DNA of 64,000 nucleotides from Thermopolyspora sp044507605. Its GTDB lineage: Bacteria > Actinomycetota > Actinomycetes > Streptosporangiales > Streptosporangiaceae. Of the stretch, positions 1 to 7,321 are shown piece after piece (position 1 is the first letter of the stretch; the number at the start of each line of letters is the position of its first letter). The translations under genes were made by a program, and so were the position numbers. Under the pieces are notes generated by a model, which ran no database searches, had not been told where the DNA came from, and was given only the letters and a program-made list of their open reading frames with translations. The stretch lies in the NCBI GenBank assembly GCA_044507605.1, contig JBIQJI010000019.1:1-64000 (forward strand), given 5' to 3'.

Positions 1-414
1 CGATGGCGCGCCGCCGGCCGTCGGCGCAGCGGTCCGGGCCTGGGCGGCGGCGGGCGCGCCGGCTCCCTGCGTCTCCTCCTCGTCCGGCCACGAACGCAGC
101 AGGTCGGCGAGATCCGGATCGGCCCGCTCCAGCCACGGCGGCACCGTCTCGGCCGTGAGCGGGACGCCGGCCGCGGCCAGGCCCGCGAGCAGCCCGAGCA
201 TCTCCTGCCTGCCGTCCTCGTACGGCCACCGCACGGCCAGGCCGCGCAGGCCGCGCAGCCGCGCCACGTCGTCGGGACCGGGCGGGTCGGCGAGAGGCTC
301 ACCGCCCGCGACCCAGCCGCCATCCCGTCGGCGCAGCTCGCCCACCCCCGCCGAAGGGGTGCGCTGGAAGCCGTAGGGGGTCAGGGTCGTGGGACCGCCA
401 GAGGTCATGGTCAT
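1..414 (-). CDS. Truncated unknown protein (N-terminal 138 residues)
   Basis: An open frame runs from tandem ATG codons (412-414 and 406-408, reading ATG ACC ATG ACC) off the left edge without a stop, so only the N-terminus is visible. The product starts MTMTSGGPTTLTPYGFQR and is a soluble, Leu/Ala/Arg-rich protein with no signal peptide or membrane segment. It ends in an Ala/Pro-rich stretch that may be a linker. Codon use follows the usual GC3 pattern of the neighbours, which supports real coding. No clear Shine-Dalgarno precedes either ATG. I do not recognise the family. It lies downstream of hom on the same strand, where thrC is often found, but it does not resemble threonine synthase. 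Confidence 0.55.
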   Translation of the reverse strand, partial: MTMTSGGPTTLTPYGFQRTPSAGVGELRRRDGGWVAGGEPLADPPGPDDVARLRGLRGLAVRWPYEDGRQEMLGLLAGLAAAGVPLTAETVPPWLERADPDLADLLRSWPDEEETQGAGAPAAAQARTAAPTAGGAPS

Positions 415-500
415 GAAGAGGTTCGAGTCAGCAGCCTGGATGTCCTGTTCTATGCCGGAGATCCAAGTATTCCCCAAGAGTGAGGGCCACTGGGGTGATT

Positions 501-544
501 CGGGCGATTGCCCACCGAGGGCAGGGACGGGCGATACGCCCACC
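501..544. promoter_or_regulatory. Twin palindrome, possible operator
   Basis: CGGGCGATTGCCCACCG at 501-517 and CGGGCGATACGCCCACCG at 528-545 are near-identical. Each contains an inverted repeat (GGGC-GATT-GCCC and GGGCG-ATA-CGCCC), and the copies are spaced 27 bp apart. They lie about 90-130 bp upstream of the truncated gene. A repressor site for that gene is an inference from spacing and symmetry. Confidence 0.35.
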
Positions 545-724
545 GTGCCGCCGTCGAACCGTCCCGGGCCTTCTCCGGACCACGGGCGCCCCCGGGCCGA
601 CGTGACGACGGACCGGGCGGCGGTGCCGCGGGACCCCGTGCGCCCGGGGCCGGATGAGCGGGGCCCCAGGCGATGGCATCACGGGCGCGGCGGCGCCGGG
701 CGGGCGCGAGCCGGCGGGGCGGCG

Positions 725-743
725 GGGCCGCGCAGCGCGGCCC
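725..743 (-). terminator. GC hairpin after hom
   Basis: GGGCCGCGC and GCGCGGCCC are perfect complements around a single A, 26 bp beyond the hom stop in the direction of transcription. No U-tract follows, as is common for actinomycete terminators. It could end the lysA-hom transcript. Confidence 0.45.
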
Positions 744-769
744 GGATCAGGTGGCCCGCGGCCTTGAGG

Positions 770-2068
770 TCAGGGGGTCTCGTCGCCCTCGACGCGCATG
801 ATCCCGGCCACGGCCCGCACCGCGTCGAGCTCGCACAGCGCGTCGATGGTGGCCGACAGGGCGGCGTCGCTGGCGCGGTGCGTGACCAGGACGAGCTGGG
901 CGTCGTCACCCCTGCCCTCCTGCCGCACCGTCTGGATGGACACGTCCTGCTTGGCGAACATGTCTGCGACACGCGACAGGACACCCGGCTTGTCGGCCAC
1001 GTCCAGCGACACGTGGTAGCGGGTGATCGTGTCGCCCATCGGGTGCGTCGGCAGGTCGGCGTACGTCGACTCCTCCGGGCCCCGCGCCCCCGACAGCCGG
1101 TTGCGCGCGACCGCGACGATGTCGCCCAGCACCGCCGACGCCGTAGGCGCGCCGCCTGCGCCCGCGCCGTAGAACATGAGCCGACCGGCCGACTCGGCCT
1201 CCACGAACACCGCGTTGTACGCCCCGCCGACACCCGCCAGAGGATGCGTGCGCGGGATCATCGCCGGATGCACCCGCACCCCGACGGACCGGCCGTCGTC
1301 GGAGCGGGCGCAGATCGCCAGCAGCTTGATGACGTACCCCATCGCCTTCGCGCTCGCCACGTCGGCGGCGGTGACGCCCGTGATGCCCTCACGGTGCACG
1401 TCAGCCGCGGTCACCCGGCTGTGGAAGGCCAGCCCGGCGAGAATCGCCGCCTTGGCCGCCGCGTCGAAACCCTCCACGTCGGCCGTGGGGTCGGCCTCGG
1501 CGTAGCCCAGGGCCTGGGCCTCCTCCAGCGCGTCGGTGAACGACGTGCCCTCGGTGTCCATCTTGTCGAGAATGTAGTTGGTGGTGCCGTTGACGATGCC
1601 GAGCACCCGGCGCACCCGGTCACCGGCCAGCGACTCGCGCAGCGGCCGCAGCAGCGGAATCGCGCCCGCCACACTCGCCTCGTAGTACAGGTCGGCACCG
1701 CTCGCCTTGGCGGCGCCGTGCACCGTCGCGCCGTCCTGCGCGAGCAGCGCCTTGTTGGCCGTCACCACCGACTTGCCGTGCGACATCGCGGACAAGATCA
1801 GCGAACGGGCCGGCTCGATGCCGCCGATCACCTCGACCACGATGTCGACATCGTCACGCGTGACCAGCGCCTCCGCGTCGGTGGTGATCAGCGCCGGGTC
1901 GAGAACGAGATCGCGCTTACGATCGGGGCGGCGCACCGCCACACCGGCGAGCTCCAGCGGGGCGCCGACCCTCGCCGCCAGGTCGTCGGCCTGCTCGCGC
2001 AACAGGCGCGCCACCTGCGTGCCCACCACGCCGCAGCCCAGCAGTGCGACTCTCAGTGCGGGTTTCAC
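770..2068 (-). CDS. hom: Homoserine dehydrogenase
   Basis: Reduces aspartate semialdehyde to homoserine with NAD(P)H, the branch point toward threonine, methionine and isoleucine in the cytoplasm. The 432-residue product matches full-length bacterial enzymes. GCGVVG at residues 11-16 is the dinucleotide-binding loop. NKALLA contains Lys106, and GTTNYIL (161-167) and EADPTADVEGFDAAAK (191-206) are the conserved catalytic-domain blocks. Residues about 350-430 form a C-terminal ACT domain, so feedback control by threonine is likely from family knowledge. Its ATG overlaps the lysA stop as ATGA, which implies translational coupling. In many actinomycetes thrC and thrB follow hom, but here a non-coding gap and an unrelated gene follow. 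Confidence 0.96.
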   Translation of the reverse strand: MKPALRVALLGCGVVGTQVARLLREQADDLAARVGAPLELAGVAVRRPDRKRDLVLDPALITTDAEALVTRDDVDIVVEVIGGIEPARSLILSAMSHGKSVVTANKALLAQDGATVHGAAKASGADLYYEASVAGAIPLLRPLRESLAGDRVRRVLGIVNGTTNYILDKMDTEGTSFTDALEEAQALGYAEADPTADVEGFDAAAKAAILAGLAFHSRVTAADVHREGITGVTAADVASAKAMGYVIKLLAICARSDDGRSVGVRVHPAMIPRTHPLAGVGGAYNAVFVEAESAGRLMFYGAGAGGAPTASAVLGDIVAVARNRLSGARGPEESTYADLPTHPMGDTITRYHVSLDVADKPGVLSRVADMFAKQDVSIQTVRQEGRGDDAQLVLVTHRASDAALSATIDALCELDAVRAVAGIMRVEGDETP

Positions 2069-3447
2069 ACTTGCCCCCTCAGCAGGTCCTCGTCGGTCTC
2101 GCGTCGGATGATCACGCGTGACCTGCCGTCCCTGACCGCGACCACGGCCGGCTTGGGCAGGTAGTTGTAATTACTGGCCAGCGAGCGGCAGTAGGCGCCC
2201 GTGCCCGCCACCGCGAGCAGGTCGCCCGGCACCAGATCGTCGGGCAGCCACAGGTCGCGCACCACCATGTCGCCGCTCTCGCAATGCTTGCCGACCAGGC
2301 GCGACAGCATCGGCGCGGCCGTGCTCTGCCTGGACGCCAGCACACAGGTGTATTCGGCGCCGTACAGGGCGGTGCGGACATTGTCGCTCATACCGCCGTC
2401 GACGCTCACATAGGTGCGCAGGCCCTCGACGTCCTTGACCGTGCCCACGTCATAGAGGGTCACCCCGGCGAGACCCGCGATGGCCCGGCCCGGCTCCACG
2501 GTCAGCCGAGGCACCGGCAAGTCCGCCGCCCGGCACGCCTTGGTGACGATCTCACGCAGGCTGTCGGCGATCACCTTGATGTCGGGGGCGTCGTCGCCCT
2601 CCACGTACGGGATGCCGTAGCCGCCGCCGAGATCCAGCTCGGGGAGCACCACCCCGTGCTCCTCCTTCACATCGACCAGCAGCGTGGCGAGCCGCCCGGC
2701 CGCCACCTCGAACCCCGCCGTGTCGCTGATCTGCGAACCGATATGGGAATGCAGACCCACCAGCTCCAGCTGCGGCAGCGCCAGCACCCGGCGCACCGCC
2801 TCCGCCGCCGCACCGCTGCTCAACGACAGGCCGAACTTCTGGTCGTCGTGCGCCGTCGCGATGAACTCGTGAGTGTGGGCCTCCACACCCGTCGTCACCC
2901 GGATCAGCACCTTCGGCCGGACACCGTGCTTGTCGGCGAGGAAACCGAGCCGGGCGATCTCCTCGAACGAGTCGATGACGATACGCCCCACACCCACCGT
3001 CAACGCCCGGTCGAGCTCCGCCTGCGACTTGTTGTTGCCGTGCATCGCCACCCGCTCGGGCGGAAACCCCACACTCAGGGCCACCGCCAGCTCGCCGGCA
3101 CTGCACACATCGAGGCCCAGGCCCTCCTCGTCGATCCAGCGGGCCACCTCCCGGCACAGGAACGCCTTGCCGGCGTAGTACACATCGGCGTCGGCGAACG
3201 CCGCGCGATAATCGCGGCAGCGAGACCGGAAGTCCTCCTCGTCGATCACGTAGAGCGGCGTGCCGTACTCACGTGCGAGATCCCTGACGTCCACGCCGGC
3301 GATCGTGACCGCCCCGTCGACGCGGGCCGACGTTCGCGGCCAAATCAGCGGGTTGAGCGTGTGGAGGTCGGCGGGCACCTGCGGCGGGCGCTCCTCGGGC
3401 AGAACCTCTGCGTGCCGGTCTCCGGCGGGGTGGGCGAATCGACTCAC
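2065..3447 (-). CDS. lysA: Diaminopimelate decarboxylase
   Basis: PLP-dependent decarboxylation of meso-diaminopimelate to lysine, the last step of lysine synthesis. The product is 460 residues with the GTG start at 3445-3447. The frame stays open to 3570, but residues before VSRFAHP are not conserved in character. YYAGKAFL carries the PLP lysine (Lys94). HSHIGSQI, the EPGRAIAG phosphate-binding segment, the CESGD motif and a late GTGAYC are all present, as expected for a fold-III decarboxylase. There is no Shine-Dalgarno; a TAACCT -10-like box seven bases upstream suggests a leaderless mRNA. It overlaps hom by four bases. Upstream on the same strand is the ArgS-like gene, recalling the common argS-lysA order. 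Confidence 0.96.
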   Translation of the reverse strand: MSRFAHPAGDRHAEVLPEERPPQVPADLHTLNPLIWPRTSARVDGAVTIAGVDVRDLAREYGTPLYVIDEEDFRSRCRDYRAAFADADVYYAGKAFLCREVARWIDEEGLGLDVCSAGELAVALSVGFPPERVAMHGNNKSQAELDRALTVGVGRIVIDSFEEIARLGFLADKHGVRPKVLIRVTTGVEAHTHEFIATAHDDQKFGLSLSSGAAAEAVRRVLALPQLELVGLHSHIGSQISDTAGFEVAAGRLATLLVDVKEEHGVVLPELDLGGGYGIPYVEGDDAPDIKVIADSLREIVTKACRAADLPVPRLTVEPGRAIAGLAGVTLYDVGTVKDVEGLRTYVSVDGGMSDNVRTALYGAEYTCVLASRQSTAAPMLSRLVGKHCESGDMVVRDLWLPDDLVPGDLLAVAGTGAYCRSLASNYNYLPKPAVVAVRDGRSRVIIRRETDEDLLRGQV

Positions 3448-3869
3448 CCGAACGAGGTTATCCGAACCCGCCCTCTCCCATGTCGCCTCACCCGGCTCCG
3501 CCGCGTACCCGCCGACGTTCCCCGGCGCCGAAAACCCGCCGCACCGCCGACTCGCCGTATCGGCGCCCAAAGTGCATGCCCCGGAACCGGCCCCATCACC
3601 CCACGCCCAAGGGCACTGGTGGCACAGCTACGACAACGAGCTATGGGAGATCACCAAAACAGGGCTCACGTCGCGACGGGAAATACGCATCAACAACCTG
3701 GCGTCACGGCGACGGCCTCGCGATAGACGCCGCGCCCCCGCGCGCATGAGCCGGGCGCCGCACCTTCTGCCCACGCCTTGGGCCAAGCGCCGGCACGCAC
3801 CCACCACCCGGGGCCCGGACGCTGAGAGCGGTGCGTGGAGCCGGGAGCAGGGTTGCTGGGTGGCGTGGG
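3448..3869. other. Intergenic stretch upstream of lysA
   Basis: About 420 bases separate the ArgS-like gene from lysA. The part nearest lysA holds its likely promoter. The rest (about 3480-3860) is unusually rich in CCGCC runs and contains a relatively A-rich patch near 3635-3700. I see no tRNA, riboswitch or plausible small gene in it. A conserved leader for lysA cannot be excluded by eye. Confidence 0.4.
3455..3460 (-). promoter_or_regulatory. -10 box for leaderless lysA
   Basis: TAACCT on the minus strand fits the TANNNT -10 pattern of actinobacteria and ends seven bases before the lysA GTG. Transcription would therefore begin at or next to the start codon. No ribosome-binding site is visible, which fits. 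Confidence 0.45.
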
Positions 3870-4724
3870 TCAGAGGCGGGTGGGGAGGGGTTCGGCGAGG
3901 GTGGTGAGGCCTTCGGCCAGGGTGACTCGGACGGCCTCGGCCAGGTGGAGGCGGGCCGTGTGGAGGGGGGTGGGAGGGGCATCGCCCTGGGGGAGGGCGG
4001 GGGCGTGCTCGTGGGCGTCGTGGTAGGCGGTGGCCAGACGTTCGAGGTAGGCCGGGAGGCCGTGGGACGGGTGGAGGCGCCTGCTGGGGGCCTCGGCCAG
4101 GACGCGGATCACGGCGCGGTCGTACCGGCCCGTCAGCCCTGCCAGCGGCGCCGGGTCGACCTCTGACGGGAGGGCCAGGCCGAGGTCGTGGGCCCAGCGC
4201 CGCACCCATAGGGCGCGGACATAGGCGTATCTGACCACGAAGCCGGGATTGGCCCAGGTGCGCGGGAAATCGGGCCAGACGGGCGGCTCGCTCGGCCGCA
4301 CGGGCCGGGGTGGCGTGAACCGCTCCTCGGCCGTCGGGTGCAAGCCGGGCTGTTCCGGCGGGAGGGTCGGGGACGTGTGGCCGATCTCTCCCCGGGAACC
4401 CGCACGGCCTGCCGCGCCGGGCTCGGCCAGTGGAGGACGGGGGACTCCGGTGTGGGGGGCCTCCAGGATCTCCCCGACCACCTCTTCGGGGGCATCGACC
4501 GTGATCAGCAGGAGGCCGCCCGGGCGGGTCTCGACGCGGGAGACGCCAGGGAGGTCGCGCAGCCGCCGGGCCAGGGTCACGGCCATGGCCTGTGGAGACA
4601 GGGCGCCGGGCTCCGCGCGGGCGCGGCGGATCGCGGCGCGGGAGGCGTAGACCGCCTCGTGGCGCCATGAACCATGGGGCATGGGCGGCTCGCCGAGGAT
4701 CTCCGCCAGACGCGATGGAGTCAT
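3870..4724 (-). CDS. ArgS-like protein lacking the catalytic core (Add-1 + DALR domains)
   Basis: The 284-residue product, starting ATG at 4722-4724, combines two pieces of arginyl-tRNA synthetase. Residues about 35-95 (LSPQAMAVTLARRL, PGVSRVE, GGLLLITVDAP) resemble the N-terminal Add-1 domain. After a Pro/Arg-rich linker, residues about 155-284 resemble the C-terminal DALR anticodon domain: NPGFVVRYAYVRAL corresponds to the NPxFYVQYAHAR segment, and the helix ending LAEGLTTL to the C-terminal tail. The Rossmann catalytic core with HIGH and KMSK motifs is absent, so aminoacylation is not possible by the usual mechanism. A tRNA-Arg-binding or regulatory role is inference. It precedes lysA, the place where true argS often sits. 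No Shine-Dalgarno is obvious. The open frame continues to 4949 but enters a tandem repeat and is unlikely to be coding there. Confidence 0.75.
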   Translation of the reverse strand: MTPSRLAEILGEPPMPHGSWRHEAVYASRAAIRRARAEPGALSPQAMAVTLARRLRDLPGVSRVETRPGGLLLITVDAPEEVVGEILEAPHTGVPRPPLAEPGAAGRAGSRGEIGHTSPTLPPEQPGLHPTAEERFTPPRPVRPSEPPVWPDFPRTWANPGFVVRYAYVRALWVRRWAHDLGLALPSEVDPAPLAGLTGRYDRAVIRVLAEAPSRRLHPSHGLPAYLERLATAYHDAHEHAPALPQGDAPPTPLHTARLHLAEAVRVTLAEGLTTLAEPLPTRL

Positions 4725-5182
4725 GTCTTCGCAGGGTAGGCGGGATCGTGATCCGCCGTCCGCAAACCGCGCCGCCCCACCGCAGCGCGCCCGACGGCAT
4801 GGGCAAGGGCCACATCCACCGGAGCTCGGCCCAAGCCATGCCCGCCAAAGGCCACACCCACCGGAACTGGGCCCAAGCCATGCCCGCCAGAGGTTCGGCC
4901 CGCCGGCACTCGGCTCCCAACGGTCGGCCATGAGGGTTCGGTCCGCCAACGCTCAGCGATCAGACTTTGCCCGATTCGCCGAACTCGACCTGCTCGACCT
5001 GCTCGACCCGCCAAAGGCTCGGCCCTGGGGAACGTCAGCCCGGCGAAGCTCGACCGGCCAGGGGTTCGGCCCGGCAGAGTTCGGCCCATCGGGGGTCGGT
5101 CTGTCAGGGACCGCCGGCTACGACGACCTGCCCGCCCTCGGGGTCCGGCCCGTTGGGGGTCGGTGTGTCAGGAGCCGGTTCG
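4725..5182. repeat. Repeat-rich intergenic stretch (minisatellite)
   Basis: This 458-base gap holds a 42-bp unit at 4808-4849 repeated at 4850-4891 with five to six mismatches. It is followed by degenerate derivatives built on GGTTCGGCCC (near 4892, 4927, 5062 and 5079). A 9-bp unit CTCGACCTG is tandemly repeated near 4985-5010. GGGGGTCGGTCTGTCAGG (5091-5108) recurs with one change at 5155-5172. Frames across it are open on both strands, but the peptides are compositionally extreme and no start has a ribosome-binding site, so I treat it as non-coding. Confidence 0.6.
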
Positions 5183-7201
5183 TCAGATCAGGGCGAAGGG
5201 CTCGGCTGGGGCGTAGGCCTGGAGTCTGGAGGACATGAGGAGGCGGGTTTCGGTGGAGTCTCGGCGGCAGATGTAGGAGTAGCGGTCGGCGGAGTAGACG
5301 CGGATGCCGTCGGTGCGGCACTGGCGCATCAGGGTTTCGTCCCATTCGTCGGATAGGTCGGCGATGCCGAGGGCCACGAGGGCGGGGCGGCGGGCCAGCA
5401 GGGTGGGGCCCGCCACCTCGGGGAGGAAGCGGTGGTCGGCGCCGGGCTGGCGGAGCAGGGTCGCGCCGGTGGCCGGGAGGTGGGCGTAGAACGACGCCTT
5501 GCCGGTGATCTCGGCGTCCGTGGCGGCGAAGACGCGGGACAGGTCGGCCAGGTAGTGCTCGCCGTACAGGTCGCGGGGGTCGAAGACGGCGACGAGGTCG
5601 CCGTCGCAGAGTCGCAGTGCGCGGTCGAGGGCGGCCCCGCGTGTCGTGGGGGTGTCGCACTCGCGCACCACCAGGTCTCCGGCGTGGACGGCGCCGGCCG
5701 CCTTTTCCACTTCGGCGGCGTCGATGCCGTCGGCCACGATGACGAGCTGGCCGGGGGCCTGGGTCTGGCGGCCCAGTTGGGACAGCAGGTGCCGTAGTTC
5801 CGCTTCGCCGGTGATGGCCGCGATCGCCGAGATGGCGCCGGCGTTGCGCACGCTGGGCAGCCCGACGGTGTCGAGGATCGGGTCGAGCAGCGGTGTGACG
5901 CTCACCGTGGCTCGCCAGGCGAGGTGGGCCTGGCGGGCGCGCAGGTCGGCGTCGCCGAACAGGTCGCCGCCCGCGTCGGCCGCGGCTTGCTCGGGGCTGG
6001 GGGCGGGGCGGCCGGGTTTGGCCTCGGGGAGGCGGAGGACGGGTGTGGCGCAGGCGGCCAGTTCGGCGAGGGTGCGCGGGTCGGCGTCGGCGCCCGCGAC
6101 GACGATGTCGGGGCGGCGGTAGGCGGTGAGCAGGTCGTCGTAGCTGATCTTGTCGTCGGGCCGCTGCGCCGGCAGGGCCGGCCAGTCCGCGGAGTCGGGC
6201 GGCGCGACCGTGCCCAGGGTGTGCACTCCCCCGGTGCGTCCGCCGTCGGCCGCCGGGATCGGGTTGTGCACGCGGGGCTGGACGATCTCGTTGGGGAGCA
6301 CGCCTACGCGGTCGTGCCGCAGCGCGGCCCGCCATTCCCGGGCCCGCGCCTCGTTGATGGTGAGCACGCGGTCGAACAGCATGGCCGCCGGCACGTACGC
6401 CGAGATGGGGCCGCCCGAGTGCCAGAACAGGTTGCGGATGCCGCGCCGCTGGCACTCCTCCAGCAGGTCGCGCAGGGCGCGGTTCTCCAGGGCCAGCGCC
6501 TCGAGCCAGCGGCCGCCGTTGCCTTGGCGGGGGCCGGGCCGCACGGATTCGACGAACAGCAGGCTGGGCTGGTGCTCGTCGAGCATCTTGGCCCAGTTGT
6601 CGGGCCCGAAGTTGGTGACCTGCCGCCATTCGTACCGGAACAGCGCCTCCGACTGCCGGTCCACGATGCAGGCCACGGTCAGGTAGGGCCGCACGAGCGG
6701 TCCTTTCGGCACGGTGAAGCCTTCGGCGAGGGCCGAGGAGACGGTGGGGCCGGGGGCGGGGGTGGGCGCGGTGACGGGCCGGGTGGGTTCTTCCAGGGCC
6801 TCGGGCGGGAAGTCGCTGCGTTTCGGGGCCTTGGGGCGCTGGACGGGGGCGCGTATGCCGCGCAGTTCCCTGGCCAGCTTGGCGGGGTTGCGGCCGCTGG
6901 AGTTGATCGCGCCGCCGAGTCGTGACCAGCGGCTCTCCTGCAGGGAGTCGAGCTTCCACCGGGCGACCTCGGTCTGGTAGCGCTGTTCGGCGAGTTTCTT
7001 GGCGAGCCTGGTGGCCTGCCGTTCGATCACCTTGAGGCGTTCCTCCAGTTCGCGCCGACGCGTCTCGGCTTCGGCCTCGGCGCGGGCCGCCTCGTCGTAG
7101 CGCCGCTGGTAGTCGGCCAGCAGGCGGGTCAGCTCGGCGGCCTTGGTGGCTTCGCCGACGGCGTCAGCGAGCGCCTTGCGGGTCGCCTCCAGCTCCGACA
7201 T
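5183..7201 (-). CDS. Coiled-coil glycosyltransferase-like protein
   Basis: The 672-residue product has three parts. Residues 1-90 are a charged Ala/Glu/Arg-rich coiled coil. After a Pro-rich linker, residues about 175-330 resemble the CgeB/DUF3880 type of glycosyltransferase half (LLFVESVRPG, NLFWHSGGP, FDRVLTINEA). Residues about 460-660 resemble a GT-A, family-2-like domain (LSQLGRQTQAPGQLVIVADG, then FDPRDLYGEHY where the metal-binding Asp motif would be). No membrane segment or signal peptide is present. It is divergent from an asparagine-synthase-like gene 120 bp away, a pairing that suggests surface-polysaccharide or spore-coat work, but the acceptor is unknown. GT activity is inferred from fold resemblance only. 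The ATG at 7199-7201 is the natural start because the coiled coil begins there. Confidence 0.72.
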   Translation of the reverse strand: MSELEATRKALADAVGEATKAAELTRLLADYQRRYDEAARAEAEAETRRRELEERLKVIERQATRLAKKLAEQRYQTEVARWKLDSLQESRWSRLGGAINSSGRNPAKLARELRGIRAPVQRPKAPKRSDFPPEALEEPTRPVTAPTPAPGPTVSSALAEGFTVPKGPLVRPYLTVACIVDRQSEALFRYEWRQVTNFGPDNWAKMLDEHQPSLLFVESVRPGPRQGNGGRWLEALALENRALRDLLEECQRRGIRNLFWHSGGPISAYVPAAMLFDRVLTINEARAREWRAALRHDRVGVLPNEIVQPRVHNPIPAADGGRTGGVHTLGTVAPPDSADWPALPAQRPDDKISYDDLLTAYRRPDIVVAGADADPRTLAELAACATPVLRLPEAKPGRPAPSPEQAAADAGGDLFGDADLRARQAHLAWRATVSVTPLLDPILDTVGLPSVRNAGAISAIAAITGEAELRHLLSQLGRQTQAPGQLVIVADGIDAAEVEKAAGAVHAGDLVVRECDTPTTRGAALDRALRLCDGDLVAVFDPRDLYGEHYLADLSRVFAATDAEITGKASFYAHLPATGATLLRQPGADHRFLPEVAGPTLLARRPALVALGIADLSDEWDETLMRQCRTDGIRVYSADRYSYICRRDSTETRLLMSSRLQAYAPAEPFALI

Positions 7202-7321
7202 GTGATCACCCTGTCATCGTTACCGAGAGGTCGAGCAAGAATATCGGCGGACCACATCATCCCCGCGCTTTTCCGTCAATCCATACACTAAGCACCCATC
7301 GATCAGCGCGAAGGAGACCCG

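Larger units (their letters stand above)
415..769. other. Intergenic stretch between hom and the truncated gene
   Basis: These 355 bases show no convincing gene. The minus-strand frame at 428-682 codes an Arg/Pro-rich peptide of shadow type. The stretch holds two near-identical palindromes (501-544) and a GC hairpin (725-743), listed separately. A T-loop-like string GGTTCGAGTC on the plus strand (419-428) has no tRNA fold around it. Confidence 0.5.

Noticed and set aside
419..428. T-loop-like GGTTCGAGTC
   Set aside because: No matching T stem, anticodon arm or acceptor stem around it; not a tRNA.
389..3726. Long plus-strand open frames opposite hom and lysA
   Set aside because: Arg/His/Gly-rich shadow peptides antisense to two highly conserved genes.
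4681..5238. Plus-strand frame with HPPELGPSHARQR repeats
   Set aside because: It overlaps the start of the ArgS-like gene, lacks a ribosome-binding site, and its repeats come from DNA units that read open on both strands.
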